Assembly: GCF_900218065.1 (NCBI RefSeq)
Contig: NZ_OBMU01000001.1
Coordinates: 222,720 to 272,310, forward strand
Direction of reading: 5' to 3'
DNA: 49,591 nt
Origin: Novosphingobium sp. Chol11
GTDB lineage: Bacteria > Pseudomonadota > Alphaproteobacteria > Sphingomonadales > Sphingomonadaceae
The translations under genes were made by a program, and so were the position numbers. How positions within the stretch are numbered: position 1 is the first letter of the stretch; each line of letters opens with the position of its first letter. A model generated the notes under the pieces. The model did not search any database. It saw only the letters and a list, made by a program, of their open reading frames with translations, and was not told the DNA's origin. Positions 1 through 7,324 of this stretch are shown here, piece by piece.

Positions 1-1214
1 CGCGCCCGTCCCGCCGCCCAGCCGAGCAGCGCCGCGCCGCCCAGCACCGCCGCCGCGATCAGGAAGGCGCTGCCGATGAAGGGCAGCGCCGGCCGCTCAC
101 CCACCGATATGGAATAGATCGCGCCGAAGAAGATCGGGGAAAGGACCCCAGCGATTGATCCCACACTGTTGTTCGCGCCCTGCAATTGCCCCTGTTCGGA
201 CTCGGACACGCGCTGCGTCATCAGCGACTGGATGGTGGGCATTGCCAAGCCCCAAAAAGCGCTGGGGAATACAGCCGCGATGAATAGCTCTTCGGTGGGC
301 GCGAGGCCCATCATCGCCAGGCCCAGCGCGCCAAAAGCAAGGCCGATCACCATCGTCCGCCGATCGCCCAATCGCTTCGTCACCGGGCCGACGAGCAGCC
401 CCTGTACGCTCATGTCCAGCGCGCCGACCAGCGCGAACAACGTGCCGACCTGCCATGGTCCCCATCCATAGCGATCGCCTGCATAGAGCACGAACACCGC
501 CGAAAACAGGTGATGGGCGAAATGGAGCAGGAAGTTGACCGTGGCGAGGCTCGACAGTTCGGGATGCGACCGCAGCAGCCTCAACGCGCCAAACGGATTG
601 GCCCGCTTCCACGAAAAGGCCATCCGCTTCTCAGGCGCCAGCGACTCAGGCAAGACGATCAGGCCATAGAGGAAGGCGAGGGCGGAAAATCCCGCCGCTG
701 CCCAGAATGGCGCCCGCACCGAAATTTCGCCCAGCATGCCGCCCAGCAGGGGCCCGGCGACGAACCCGCCGCTGAACGCCGCGCCGATCAGGCCATAGCC
801 GCGCGCCCTTCTTTCGGGCGGCATGATGTCGGCCATATAGGCGAAGGTCGATGTGAAGCTGGACGACGTTACGCCCGCCAATATGCGTCCCAGCGCCAGC
901 CACCACAGATTGGGCGCGAGCGCCATCAGCAGGAAGTCGAGCGCCAGCCCAGCCACCGAAATCAGGATCACTGGCCGCCGCCCGAAACGATCGGAAAGCG
1001 ACCCGATGATGGGCGAACACAGGAACTGCATCACCGCCCACAGCGCGACCAGCACGCCGTTCCACAAGCCGATATTATTCGTCGATCCCGTCAGCTCCTC
1101 GATCAGCTGGGGCACGACCGGGATGACGATGCCCATCGACATCACATCCAGCAGCGCCGTCAGCAGAATGAAGACGATCGCAGCAGTGCGGGGAGGGGCG
1201 GGGGTTGACGACAT
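1..1214 (-). CDS. TetA-like MFS efflux transporter (3' end outside window)
   Basis: An inner-membrane proton-driven drug/metabolite exporter of the major facilitator superfamily. The frame starts at ATG 1214 (MSSTPAPPRTAAIVFILLTA) and runs off the left edge after about 404 codons, so only the extreme C-terminus is missing. Many hydrophobic helices are visible. The loop between helices 2 and 3 carries the MFS motif A as GSLSDRFGRRPV (near residues 70-82), and GRILAG and YMADIMPPERRARGYGL follow, as in the TetA/Bcr-like DHA1 group. The substrate cannot be read from sequence. It has its own start and no close partner; the next gene on the same strand is 144 bp upstream. Family call is firm; tetracycline as substrate is not implied. 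Confidence 0.85.
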   Translation of the reverse strand, partial: MSSTPAPPRTAAIVFILLTALLDVMSMGIVIPVVPQLIEELTGSTNNIGLWNGVLVALWAVMQFLCSPIIGSLSDRFGRRPVILISVAGLALDFLLMALAPNLWWLALGRILAGVTSSSFTSTFAYMADIMPPERRARGYGLIGAAFSGGFVAGPLLGGMLGEISVRAPFWAAAGFSALAFLYGLIVLPESLAPEKRMAFSWKRANPFGALRLLRSHPELSSLATVNFLLHFAHHLFSAVFVLYAGDRYGWGPWQVGTLFALVGALDMSVQGLLVGPVTKRLGDRRTMVIGLAFGALGLAMMGLAPTEELFIAAVFPSAFWGLAMPTIQSLMTQRVSESEQGQLQGANNSVGSIAGVLSPIFFGAIYSISVGERPALPFIGSAFLIAAAVLGGAALLGWAAGRA

Positions 1215-1358
1215 GATGGCCCGCCTACCCGATTCCCGCCCCGCGTGGAACCGCCGGAAGCAAAATGGGCGAAATTTCCGAATTGGACTCGAAAGTTCGT
1301 GTGAGATGCGTCGGGGCAGCAGGACCGGATCGCTTCCTGCCCCTAGCTTTTGACGCCG

Positions 1359-1928
1359 CTATCGCGCGGAGGCCCCACGAGGGATATTCAATTTGACGAT
1401 GCGGCCATTCTCGACCGAGCAGGTGAAGTGGAGCGTCTTGCCATCGGTCGCGCGCCAGCTGGATCGGGCGTCGATGTCCCCCTCCACCTCATAACCGTCG
1501 CGGCTTTCCCGCGGCTCCTGCACTTGCCGAACCTCCGCAAAGCCGCCGTCCCGCTCTGCCTCCTCGCGCGCGGCAACCGCGCATTCGGTGGTGGCCTCTT
1601 CCCGCTCCCGATCCGCCCAGGCGTCCTGCGTTGGTGCCGAGGGATCGGCATCACGCCCGGCTCTCGCATCGGTCTGCGCCTGCTCATACGGCTCACCGGT
1701 GACGTCGGAAAAATCATCATCCGCGCGGGGCTGCGTTGACGGCCTGTTGTCCCGCTGCGCTCCTTCGGCAAGGTCGTCATCCGCGTAACCCTCATCCTGC
1801 GGCTGGCGGTCGTCGGCTTGTGGGTATCCGTAGTCCGATCCCTGCCCAGACTGGGCCATGGCCGCGCCGTTCACCAGCAATGCCGCGCCCAGCATCGCTC
1901 CCGTCATCCACCCCGCCTTGCCGTTCAT
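1359..1928 (-). CDS. Secreted acidic hypothetical protein
   Basis: A 189-residue protein with no function I recognise. The first about 25 residues form a signal peptide ending AAMAQ, so it is probably periplasmic. Residues about 28-135 are low-complexity and very rich in D, E, Q and R, probably disordered. A compact C-terminal part (about 145-185) contains GYEVEGDIDARSSWR and LHFTCSVENGRIVKLNI, a pattern seen in small sphingomonad envelope proteins with a C-terminal domain around a conserved cysteine. It stands alone, 283 bp downstream of rplQ on the same strand and behind the rplQ terminator, so it needs its own promoter. Confidence 0.65.
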   Translation of the reverse strand: MNGKAGWMTGAMLGAALLVNGAAMAQSGQGSDYGYPQADDRQPQDEGYADDDLAEGAQRDNRPSTQPRADDDFSDVTGEPYEQAQTDARAGRDADPSAPTQDAWADREREEATTECAVAAREEAERDGGFAEVRQVQEPRESRDGYEVEGDIDARSSWRATDGKTLHFTCSVENGRIVKLNIPRGASAR

Positions 1929-2122
1929 GCCATCGCTCCTCTCCAGATGCGCCGCTGGTCTAGGCTTCCCCGGCTGTCACATGGCTGAACGCAGCCCACG
2001 GCTCGTCGCGGTTATCGGGATGGCAAAGGCATAGCCTCCGTCCTGTACCTTCGATCAGCTCGTCCACCGGCCTTCCCGCTCATGGCCAGCCGGAACGCGC
2101 ATATTTCCTCCTTTCTCGCCCC

Positions 2123-2166
2123 AAAAAACAAAACAGGCCGCGGCTTCATCGAGCCGCAGCCTGTTT
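2123..2166 (-). terminator. Rho-independent terminator of the alpha operon
   Basis: Read on the minus strand just after rplQ, AAACAGGCTGCGGCT pairs with AGCCGCGGCCTGTTT (one T-G wobble) around a short CGATGA loop, followed by a run of T (GTTTTTTGG). The long GC-rich stem, U tract and position 46 bp beyond the rplQ stop make this a convincing terminator. Confidence 0.88.
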
Positions 2167-2211
2167 CTCAATCCATCAGCCCGCTTTCAGGAAGCGCGCC
2201 CTTGCCTCTGA

Positions 2212-2637
2212 TCAGGCCGCTTCCAGCTCGTCCGCATCAGCGTTCTGAACCGGGCCCGAATCCTTGCCCTTGGCATCGACGTCGCGATCGACCAGTTCGA
2301 TGATCGCGATCGGCGCAGCGTCCGAAGCGCGAATGCCGGCCTTGATCACGCGGGTGTAGCCACCGTTGCGATCCTTGTAGCGCTCGGCCAGGACCTCGAA
2401 CAGCTTCGTCAGCTGCGTGTCGTCCTGCAGACGGGCATGGGCCAGACGGCGGTTCGACAGGCCACCCTTCTTGGCGAGGGTGATCAGCTTTTCGACGTAG
2501 GGACGCAGTTCCTTCGCCTTGGGCGTGGTCGTCAGGATCTGCTCATGCTTGATGAGCGAAGCGGCGAGGTTGCGGAGCAGCGCGTTGCGATGCCCGGCGC
2601 TGCGCTGCAGCTTACGATGACCAACCTTGTGACGCAT
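2212..2637 (-). CDS. rplQ: 50S ribosomal protein L17
   Basis: Large-subunit protein L17, which binds 23S rRNA near the exit tunnel. The protein is 141 residues and begins [20 protein letters not shown], the family N-terminus, followed by [26 protein letters not shown]. The last about 20 residues ([19 protein letters not shown]) are a variable acidic tail longer than in E. coli (127 residues). It is the last gene of rpsM-rpsK-rpoA-rplQ, separated from rpoA by a 197-bp gap that holds a repeat, and followed by a terminator. Confidence 0.98.
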   Translation of the reverse strand: MRHKVGHRKLQRSAGHRNALLRNLAASLIKHEQILTTTPKAKELRPYVEKLITLAKKGGLSNRRLAHARLQDDTQLTKLFEVLAERYKDRNGGYTRVIKAGIRASDAAPIAIIELVDRDVDAKGKDSGPVQNADADELEAA

Positions 2638-2722
2638 AAGTCTTTCCTTCCGTTCGTTAAGGGCCCGTATGAGGTAGCCCAGACCAGGCGGTGTTAAGGG
2701 CCACCGCCCACCAGCCCATTTT

Positions 2723-2826
2723 CGTCATCCCAGCGGAAGCTGGAATCTCGCGCCGCTAGGTCGCCCGTAGCGGCCTGAGGCCTCGTAGGGAGGCACGTGA
2801 CTCCTGCGACATCCGCTGGGGCGACG
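2723..2826. repeat. Palindromic REP-like element between rpoA and rplQ
   Basis: The left end CGTCATCCCAGCGGAAGCTGG is nearly the same as the left end of the element at 45445 (CGTCATCCCCGCGGAAGCTGG), and the right end (CATCCGCTGGGGCGACG) is a degraded inverted copy. Extragenic palindromes starting CGTCATCCC are common in sphingomonads (recall). It lies inside the alpha operon and would be transcribed with rpoA-rplQ. Confidence 0.65.
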
Positions 2827-2834
2827 GGTCGGAT

Positions 2835-3896
2835 TTAACCCAGCAGCTCCTGTTCGAGCTTCTTGGCCATTTCCTCGATATTTTCCGGCGGCCAGCCGGG
2901 AATGTCCATGCCCAGGCGCAGGCCCATGGACGACAGCACTTCCTTGATTTCGTTCAGCGACTTGCGGCCGAAATTGGGGGTGCGCAGCATCTCGGCTTCG
3001 GTCTTCTGAACCAGATCGCCGATATAGATGATGTTGTCGTTCTTGAGGCAGTTGGCCGAACGGACCGACAGTTCCAGTTCGTCCACCTTCTTGAGAAGAT
3101 AGCGGTTGATCTGGTTGGTGTCGCTCTCGCCTTCCGCGGCAGCCGAAGCAGCAGCGCCAGCAGCCGGAGCGGCGACGGGCAGGGCGTCTTCGAAGTGGAC
3201 GAACAGCTGCAACTGGTCCTGCAGGATGCGGGCGGCATAGGCCACTGCGTCTTCCGGCGTGACGGTGCCGTCGGTTTCGACGGTCAGCGACAGCTTGTCA
3301 TAGTCCAGTTCCTGGCCGACGCGGGTATTGTCCACCTTGTAGGCGACCTGGCGAACTGGCGAATAGAGCGCGTCGATCGGGATCAGGCCGATCGGCGCAT
3401 CGGCCGGACGGTTGGCGACGGCGGGGACATAGCCCTTGCCGACGTCGGCGGTCAGTTCCATGTTCAGCGTCGCGCCCTGGTCCAGGTGGCAGATCACCAG
3501 GTCGGGGTTCATCACTTCGATGTCGCCGACGGTGGTGATGTCGCCCGCGCGCACTTCGGCGGGGCCGGTCGCGGACAGCTGGAGACGGCGAGGGCCATCG
3601 CCTTCCATCTTCAGCGCGACCTGCTTGATGTTGAGGACGATGTCCGTCACATCTTCACGCACGCCGGCCAGCGACGAGAATTCGTGGAGCACGTTCTCGA
3701 TCTTGATCGAGGTGACCGCCGCGCCCTGGAGCGAGGACAGAAGAACCCGGCGCAGCGCGTTGCCGAGCGTCAGGCCGAAACCGCGCTCCAGCGGCTCGGC
3801 AACGAAGGTCGCTTTGCGCCTGCCGTCGCCCGCCGCCTTGATCTCAAGGCTGTTGGGCTTCTTCAATTCCTGCCAGTTCTTCATGTTGACAGTCAT
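2835..3896 (-). CDS. rpoA: RNA polymerase alpha subunit
   Basis: Alpha subunit that dimerises to seed core RNA polymerase and contacts UP elements and activators. Length is 353 residues. The N-terminal domain (about 1-235) carries [24 protein letters not shown], the alpha-dimer motif. An Ala-rich linker around 245-258 leads to the C-terminal domain with [15 protein letters not shown], the DNA-binding helix-hairpin-helix region, and [13 protein letters not shown]. It lies between rpsK and rplQ as in other bacteria. The 119-bp gap to rpsK contains a 9-bp GC hairpin. Complete, with no missing conserved region. Confidence 0.98.
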   Translation of the reverse strand: MTVNMKNWQELKKPNSLEIKAAGDGRRKATFVAEPLERGFGLTLGNALRRVLLSSLQGAAVTSIKIENVLHEFSSLAGVREDVTDIVLNIKQVALKMEGDGPRRLQLSATGPAEVRAGDITTVGDIEVMNPDLVICHLDQGATLNMELTADVGKGYVPAVANRPADAPIGLIPIDALYSPVRQVAYKVDNTRVGQELDYDKLSLTVETDGTVTPEDAVAYAARILQDQLQLFVHFEDALPVAAPAAGAAASAAAEGESDTNQINRYLLKKVDELELSVRSANCLKNDNIIYIGDLVQKTEAEMLRTPNFGRKSLNEIKEVLSSMGLRLGMDIPGWPPENIEEMAKKLEQELLG

Positions 3897-3970
3897 GTAT
3901 TTCCCCTGGGGATGAGGCCGGAACGTTTGAAATCCTGAACCCGACAGGACCGCCCGGCGATGTAAACGGG

Positions 3971-3996
3971 TAAACGGGCGGCGCGTCCGCCGCCCG
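3971..3996 (-). terminator. Terminator-like hairpin between rpsK and rpoA
   Basis: On the minus strand CGGGCGGCG pairs perfectly with CGCCGCCCG around a GACG tetraloop and is followed by only TTTA. The stem is strong but the U tract is poor, so this may be a partial attenuator, a processing site or an mRNA stabiliser that sets the rpoA level relative to rpsM-rpsK. Confidence 0.4.
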
Positions 3997-4015
3997 GAAA
4001 ACGCAAGCCCGGCGG

Positions 4016-4405
4016 TTAGACGCGGCGGCGCTTGGAAGGACGCACGCCATTGTGCGGGATCGGCGTCACGTCGCGGATCGATGTGATGTGGAAGCCGACG
4101 GCCTGCAGGGCGCGCAGAGCCGATTCACGGCCCGAACCCGGACCCTTCACTTCGACTTCCAGGGTGCGCACGCCATGTTCGGCGGCCTTGCGGCCCGCGT
4201 CTTCGGCGCAAACCTGCGCGGCGTACGGGGTCGACTTGCGGCTGCCCTTGAAGCCCATCATGCCGGCCGAGGACCAGCTGATCGCATTGCCCTGGGCGTC
4301 GGTGATGGTGACCATCGTGTTGTTGAAGCTGGCGTTGACGTGTGCGACGCCGGCCGAGATGTTCTTGCGCTCGCGCCGCTTAATGCGCTGGGGTTCGCGT
4401 GCCAT
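4016..4405 (-). CDS. rpsK: 30S ribosomal protein S11
   Basis: Small-subunit platform protein S11. It is 129 residues, as in E. coli. Family landmarks are visible: [18 protein letters not shown] near the start, [20 protein letters not shown] in the middle, and [17 protein letters not shown] at the end, the last being the conserved basic tail near the mRNA path. It follows rpsM by 74 bp and precedes rpoA, the standard alpha-operon order. Confidence 0.98.
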   Translation of the reverse strand: MAREPQRIKRRERKNISAGVAHVNASFNNTMVTITDAQGNAISWSSAGMMGFKGSRKSTPYAAQVCAEDAGRKAAEHGVRTLEVEVKGPGSGRESALRALQAVGFHITSIRDVTPIPHNGVRPSKRRRV

Positions 4406-4479
4406 GTTGCTCTATCCTACTGAAATCGTTGAAAGCGGAAGTGACCGGAGGACCATGCCGAAGGGCTGGCCCTCAACGA

Positions 4480-4848
4480 TTACTTCTTCTTGCCGGCGAT
4501 CGGCTTGGCCTTGCCCTTGCGGGTGCGCGCATTGGTGTGCGTGCGCTGGCCGCGAACCGGCAGGCCCTTACGGTGACGCAGACCGCGATAGCAGGCGAGG
4601 TCCATCAGGCGCTTGATGTTCATCGCGGTTTCGCGACGCAGATCGCCTTCCACCGTGTGATCGGCGTCAATGGCTTCGCGGATCTGCAGGACTTCGGCGT
4701 CCGAGAGGTCCTGAACGCGGCGGCTGTGGTCGATGCCCAGCTTGTCGGCGATCGCGACCGCGGTGTGGCGGCCGATGCCGTGGATGTAGGTGAGCGCGAT
4801 GATCACGCGCTTGTTGGTCGGGATGTTGACACCCGCAATACGTGCCAT
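4480..4848 (-). CDS. rpsM: 30S ribosomal protein S13
   Basis: Small-subunit head protein S13, which contacts the large subunit and P-site tRNA. I chose ATG 4848 ([15 protein letters not shown]), giving 122 residues. The frame stays open upstream to 5040, but that extension has no family similarity. Landmarks are [10 protein letters not shown] (helix-hairpin-helix) and [20 protein letters not shown], followed by a Lys-rich tail that reaches the decoding site. It is the first gene of the alpha operon, here not next to adk as is usual in proteobacteria but behind its own promoter. Confidence 0.98.
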   Translation of the reverse strand: MARIAGVNIPTNKRVIIALTYIHGIGRHTAVAIADKLGIDHSRRVQDLSDAEVLQIREAIDADHTVEGDLRRETAMNIKRLMDLACYRGLRHRKGLPVRGQRTHTNARTRKGKAKPIAGKKK

Positions 4849-5012
4849 GGTAATCTGTACTCCTGCTCCACAGGGCGGTTGGCGCCACCCCATCTCAAAG
4901 CGTCCGGGCCGAGCCCTAGAAGGACTGCGGCCGATTCGATAGACCCCGAGACGCAAAAAAGACGGCCAGTGCCATGCACTGCCGCTCACCAGCGTGTCCG
5001 GGATGGCTGTGC

Positions 5013-5040
5013 CCCTAGCGATTCGCCGGGAAACTGTCAA
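5013..5040 (-). promoter_or_regulatory. Candidate promoter of the alpha operon
   Basis: On the minus strand a consensus -35 box TTGACA (5040-5035) is followed after 16 bp by CTAGGG (5018-5013) as a weak -10. It lies about 165 bp upstream of rpsM. The arrangement resembles the stronger candidate in front of rpsL (TTGACC, 16 bp, TTATAG). Because the operon is detached from spc, a promoter is required in this gap. The -10 assignment is tentative. Confidence 0.5.
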
Positions 5041-5102
5041 TCGGCGAGCGCCTCATGACCGGGTGTTCTGGATGGCGCACTGCCACTCCCCTCCCGCAGG
5101 CG

Positions 5103-5130
5103 TTCAAACGAGGCGCGTGACTCGTTTGAA
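5103..5130. repeat. Perfect 10-bp inverted repeat
   Basis: TTCAAACGAG and CTCGTTTGAA flank an 8-nt spacer. In neither direction does a T tract follow, so it is more likely a repeat-element hairpin or a protein binding site than a terminator. It lies upstream of both rpsM (minus) and the lipoprotein gene (plus). Confidence 0.5.
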
Positions 5131-5302
5131 GGGTAGGGGGGGCTAGTGCAACGCTGATGCGATGAAAAGAACCTCGCTCCCGCTCTCGCCACCCTCGGCT
5201 GCGGCGGGGTGGATGTTCCTTCCCTCCCATCTCGCAACCCACCAACAGAAAAATGCTTTTCCCGGTTGAACCCGTTCCGTGCCCTCGGGCATTGAGGGAC
5301 CC

Positions 5303-5833
5303 ATGCGTACGATCCCCGCCTCCGCCGCCCTTGCATCCCTGCTCCTTCTCCCCGCTTGCGTCAGCGCCCCTGACGCGCCGCCTCCACGGCAAGCAGTCCC
5401 GCGCCCGTCGCCGCCGCCCTCGGCCAGCGCGCCTCTGCCGACACCTGCGTCGGTCGAATGGCGATATCGCCCGGCAACGCCCGGCACATGGAGCTACCGC
5501 GCCGAGGGCTCAGGTTCCGTCGCCGCTTTCTCCAGCCCCGCATCGGGCACGCTGCTGTCTGTCCGGTGCGATCCCGCTGCCGGGCGCATCAGCGTCCTGC
5601 GCACGGGGGCAGGGCAGGGGAGCCTCACGATCCGCACCAGCTATGGCGCGACCAGCTGGCCCGCCACACCGGGCGGCACCGGCACGCTGGCCGTTCGCGC
5701 CGCGAGCGACACCGTCCTTGATCAGATCGCATACAGCCGTGGCCGCTTTGCCGTGGAGGCGCAGGGGCTCGACACCTTGATCCTCCCCGCTTGGGCAGAG
5801 GTCGGCCGCGTCATCGAAGACTGCCGCCGCTAA
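5303..5833 (+). CDS. Small putative lipoprotein, function unknown
   Basis: A 176-residue protein starting at ATG 5303 (MRTIPASAALASLLLLPAC). The hydrophobic leader ends in a lipobox, LLPAC, so the mature protein probably begins at Cys19 and is anchored to a membrane. A Pro/Ser-rich linker (about 25-48) precedes a beta-rich domain with WRYRPATPGTWSYRA, LLSVRCDPAAGRISVLR and a final RVIEDCRR; the two late cysteines could form a disulfide. I do not recognise a named family. It is a single gene, divergent from rpsM. Confidence 0.7.
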   Translation: MRTIPASAALASLLLLPACVSAPDAPPPRQAVPRPSPPPSASAPLPTPASVEWRYRPATPGTWSYRAEGSGSVAAFSSPASGTLLSVRCDPAAGRISVLRTGAGQGSLTIRTSYGATSWPATPGGTGTLAVRAASDTVLDQIAYSRGRFAVEAQGLDTLILPAWAEVGRVIEDCRR

Positions 5834-6034
5834 AGAGCGGATCAGTCTCTCACCGCATCATCTTGTGGGGAAATCATCGCCAAAGCACCAGATCGGCTTT
5901 TCAGGCGGACGCGCAAGTATGATTCGAAAAAAGAAATTTACAAGTCTTGATCGTGCGTCCCGTCTGATTCACAGTCCGTTTCGTGGCCAGGTGAAAGGTC
6001 GATTTTGAGCCGGGTCGCACGGGCTTAAACAAGC

Positions 6035-6049
6035 GAAAGGAGGTGATCC
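6035..6049 (+). promoter_or_regulatory. Extended Shine-Dalgarno, 15-nt match to the 16S 3' tail
   Basis: GAAAGGAGGTGATCC is complementary, without a mismatch, to the usual proteobacterial 16S 3' end (GGATCACCTCCTTTC). Normal sites pair over 4-7 nt. The GGAGG core ends 7 nt before ATG 6051, the optimal spacing. It serves the 18-codon ORF that follows. Confidence 0.75.
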
Positions 6050-6050
6050 G

Positions 6051-6107
6051 ATGTCTCATGGTTCAGCAGTGAGGTCGGTCAAGTCCATTCGGGAAGCGCG
6101 CCGCTGA
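6051..6107 (+). CDS. 18-residue basic micro-ORF with exceptional RBS
   Basis: The ORF reads MSHGSAVRSVKSIREARR and stops at TGA 6105. It has five Arg and one Lys, no acidic residue except one Glu, and no hydrophobic segment. Translation is suggested by the extended Shine-Dalgarno at 6035-6049 with ideal spacing. A terminator-like hairpin begins 2 nt after the stop, as in a leader-peptide/attenuator. No plus-strand gene follows, however: the next genes lie on the minus strand. It may be a free micro-protein, a leader that regulates nothing nearby, or part of a small RNA. I know no family for it. Confidence 0.5.
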   Translation: MSHGSAVRSVKSIREARR

Positions 6108-6108
6108 G

Positions 6109-6130
6109 CGACGTCATAACGTCGGTTTTT
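6109..6130 (+). terminator. Terminator-like hairpin directly after the micro-ORF
   Basis: CGACGT pairs with ACGTCG around a CATA tetraloop and is followed by GTTTTT. The 6-bp stem is short but perfect and the U run is good. It would end a transcript of roughly 100-200 nt containing the micro-ORF. Confidence 0.6.
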
Positions 6131-6251
6131 GCAGACATCGAAACAGCCTCCGCCGCGACATGTCGCGAACGGGCGTTCCTTGTCCGCCAAGATAGCGCGA
6201 TCAACGTTTCCCTTGGGCCGCACTTCCGGCCACTGTGACCATGTCAATGAT

Positions 6252-6290
6252 GGGCCGCTGGGTCGATCTGCCCAGCGGCCCCTCTCATTT
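6252..6290 (+). terminator. Second, stronger hairpin of the mini-transcript
   Basis: GGGCCGCTGGG pairs over 11 bp with CCCAGCGGCCC around an 8-nt loop and is followed by CTCTCATTT, a weak U tract. It could stop read-through from the first hairpin. The stretch 6131-6250 between the two hairpins has no ORF I would call. Confidence 0.6.
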
Positions 6291-6356
6291 ATGGAATTTA
6301 GTTGCAAACGAGCGAAGCGATGGCGGGAGAGGGGGCAACGCTCAAGACGCTCCCAA

Positions 6357-6626
6357 CTACCGCTCCACCCCCTTAACCTTCCCCCATGTCCTCGCCGCGG
6401 TATATCCAAGATAGCCCGTACCGAACAACGCATAGAGCGGCTCAGGCAATGCCTCGAAATAGCCCCGCATCGCCCGGACGATCGCCACCGCTCCGTCCGG
6501 CCAGACCCCGCCGATCAAGCCCACCGGCACCGACCAGAGCAGCAGGCCATACATGACGTAGAGGAAGGCAGGCCGCGCCCGCAACGTCCAGCGATCGGCC
6601 TGCCCGTGCACATGGCGCCTAACCAA
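6357..6626 (-). CDS. Small holin-like membrane protein (GTA/phage 3TM type)
   Basis: About 84-89 residues with a Trp/Tyr-rich hydrophobic helix (FLYVMYGLLLWSVPVGLIGG), a middle amphipathic stretch (AVAIVRAMRGYFEALPEP) and a second segment (LYALFGTGYLGYTAARTWGK) ending in a basic tail. This resembles the three-segment GTA-type holin family. Such proteins open the inner membrane so that a muramidase can reach peptidoglycan. The start is either TTG 6626, overlapping the endolysin gene by 8 bp, or GTG 6611. The overlap with a GH108 muramidase supports the call. Function is by family resemblance and context. Confidence 0.65.
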   Translation of the reverse strand: MVRRHVHGQADRWTLRARPAFLYVMYGLLLWSVPVGLIGGVWPDGAVAIVRAMRGYFEALPEPLYALFGTGYLGYTAARTWGKVKGVER

Positions 6627-7161
6627 CGCGGTTCGCCAGCCAGCCGTAGAGAAAGGCTTCGTTGGCGGGCCTGCTCTCCGCCAGCGCCAGATAGCGCTCC
6701 CCCTGCAACGCCTCGATCGCCGTCAGCAGCACCTTCTCCCCAGCCTTGCCGCGCAAGGCCATGAAGGCCTTCAACGCCGTCAACGTCTTTGCGCCGATGA
6801 CGCGGTCGACCTTGAGGTCCGGATAATCCTTCTGGTTCCGATTCAGCGCGTTAAGCGCCCGCTGCAGGAAGCTGGTCGCCGTCGCCGCGCCCATGTTGAC
6901 CGCGCTGTCGAACAGTTCGGCGGCAATCTCCGGCACTATCTCCGCGACGAAGGCATAGCCTGGCCTCTCCCAGTAGAGCCGCCGGTAGATGCTCTCCGCC
7001 AGCGCGCGGGGCAGCCGCCGCATGTCGCCCGCATAGCCGTTGGCGCGCGCGACTGCTTCCGTGATCCCGAAATTGGTGGCCCCACCGCGATCTGCCGGAT
7101 GGTGACTGAAGCCGCCCTCGCGCGCGATCACCTCGTCGATCAATGCCGCAATATCCATCAA
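6619..7161 (-). CDS. GH108-family N-acetylmuramidase (endolysin)
   Basis: A 180-residue peptidoglycan hydrolase. The N-terminal domain begins with IDEVIAREGGFSHHPADRGGATNFGIT, which carries the EGG motif whose Glu (about residue 15) is the catalytic acid of glycoside hydrolase family 108. The C-terminal half (about 95-180), with DLKVDRVIGAKTLTAL and YLALAESRPANEAFLYGW, matches the peptidoglycan-binding part of this family. There is no signal peptide, so release would depend on the overlapping holin gene. No capsid, tail or integrase gene is nearby. A lone holin-muramidase pair can serve phage-like lysis, gene transfer agents or protein secretion. Confidence 0.85.
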   Translation of the reverse strand: MMDIAALIDEVIAREGGFSHHPADRGGATNFGITEAVARANGYAGDMRRLPRALAESIYRRLYWERPGYAFVAEIVPEIAAELFDSAVNMGAATATSFLQRALNALNRNQKDYPDLKVDRVIGAKTLTALKAFMALRGKAGEKVLLTAIEALQGERYLALAESRPANEAFLYGWLANRVG

Positions 7162-7277
7162 CCCGCCTCCTTCATCGAATGAGGCAGGGCATTTATCCCA
7201 TCTGGTTAGCTGTAGGACAGCGCAAAATCGCTCGCCACGCTAAAAATAGGAAAAATAGGAAAGGGCACGAAGCACGG

Positions 7278-7301
7278 AGCCGATTTCGGAAATCGGCTTT
7301 T
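7278..7301 (+). terminator. Hairpin downstream of tRNA-Pro
   Basis: AGCCGATTT and AAATCGGCT form a perfect 9-bp stem around CGG, followed by TTTTC on the plus strand. The T run faces the plus direction although no plus-strand gene ends here; for the minus-strand tRNA transcript the stem is followed by a non-U sequence. It may act in tRNA transcript termination or processing, or be a remnant. Just upstream lies a short direct repeat (AAAAATAGG twice). Confidence 0.4.
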
Positions 7302-7324
7302 CTCGCTACTTCATTCATGAATTT

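Larger units (their letters stand above)
4849..5302. other. Divergent intergenic region, rpsM / small lipoprotein
   Basis: 454 bp without a gene. Towards rpsM it holds a leader of about 160 nt and a promoter-like pair at 5013-5040. The middle holds the inverted repeat at 5103-5130, next to CTCCCCTCCCGCAGG, which resembles one arm of the CCCCTCCCG repeat family. I see no ORF with coding character; open frames here are shadows of high GC content. Confidence 0.6.

Noticed and set aside
5897..5971. Promoter boxes for the mini-transcript (TTTTCA/TATGAT, TTGATC/GATTCA)
   Set aside because: Spacers of 13-14 bp are too short for a sigma-70 promoter; no pair was good enough to list.
6035..6049. Remnant of a 16S rRNA 3' end on the minus strand
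   Set aside because: Only the last about 15 nt match; the adjacent sequence does not continue as 16S rRNA, and the plus-strand reading as an SD with an ATG at ideal distance is more economical.
6129..6764. 211-codon plus-strand frame downstream of the mini-transcript
   Set aside because: It reads through the 11-bp hairpin and across the holin gene; composition is not protein-like and no RBS precedes it.
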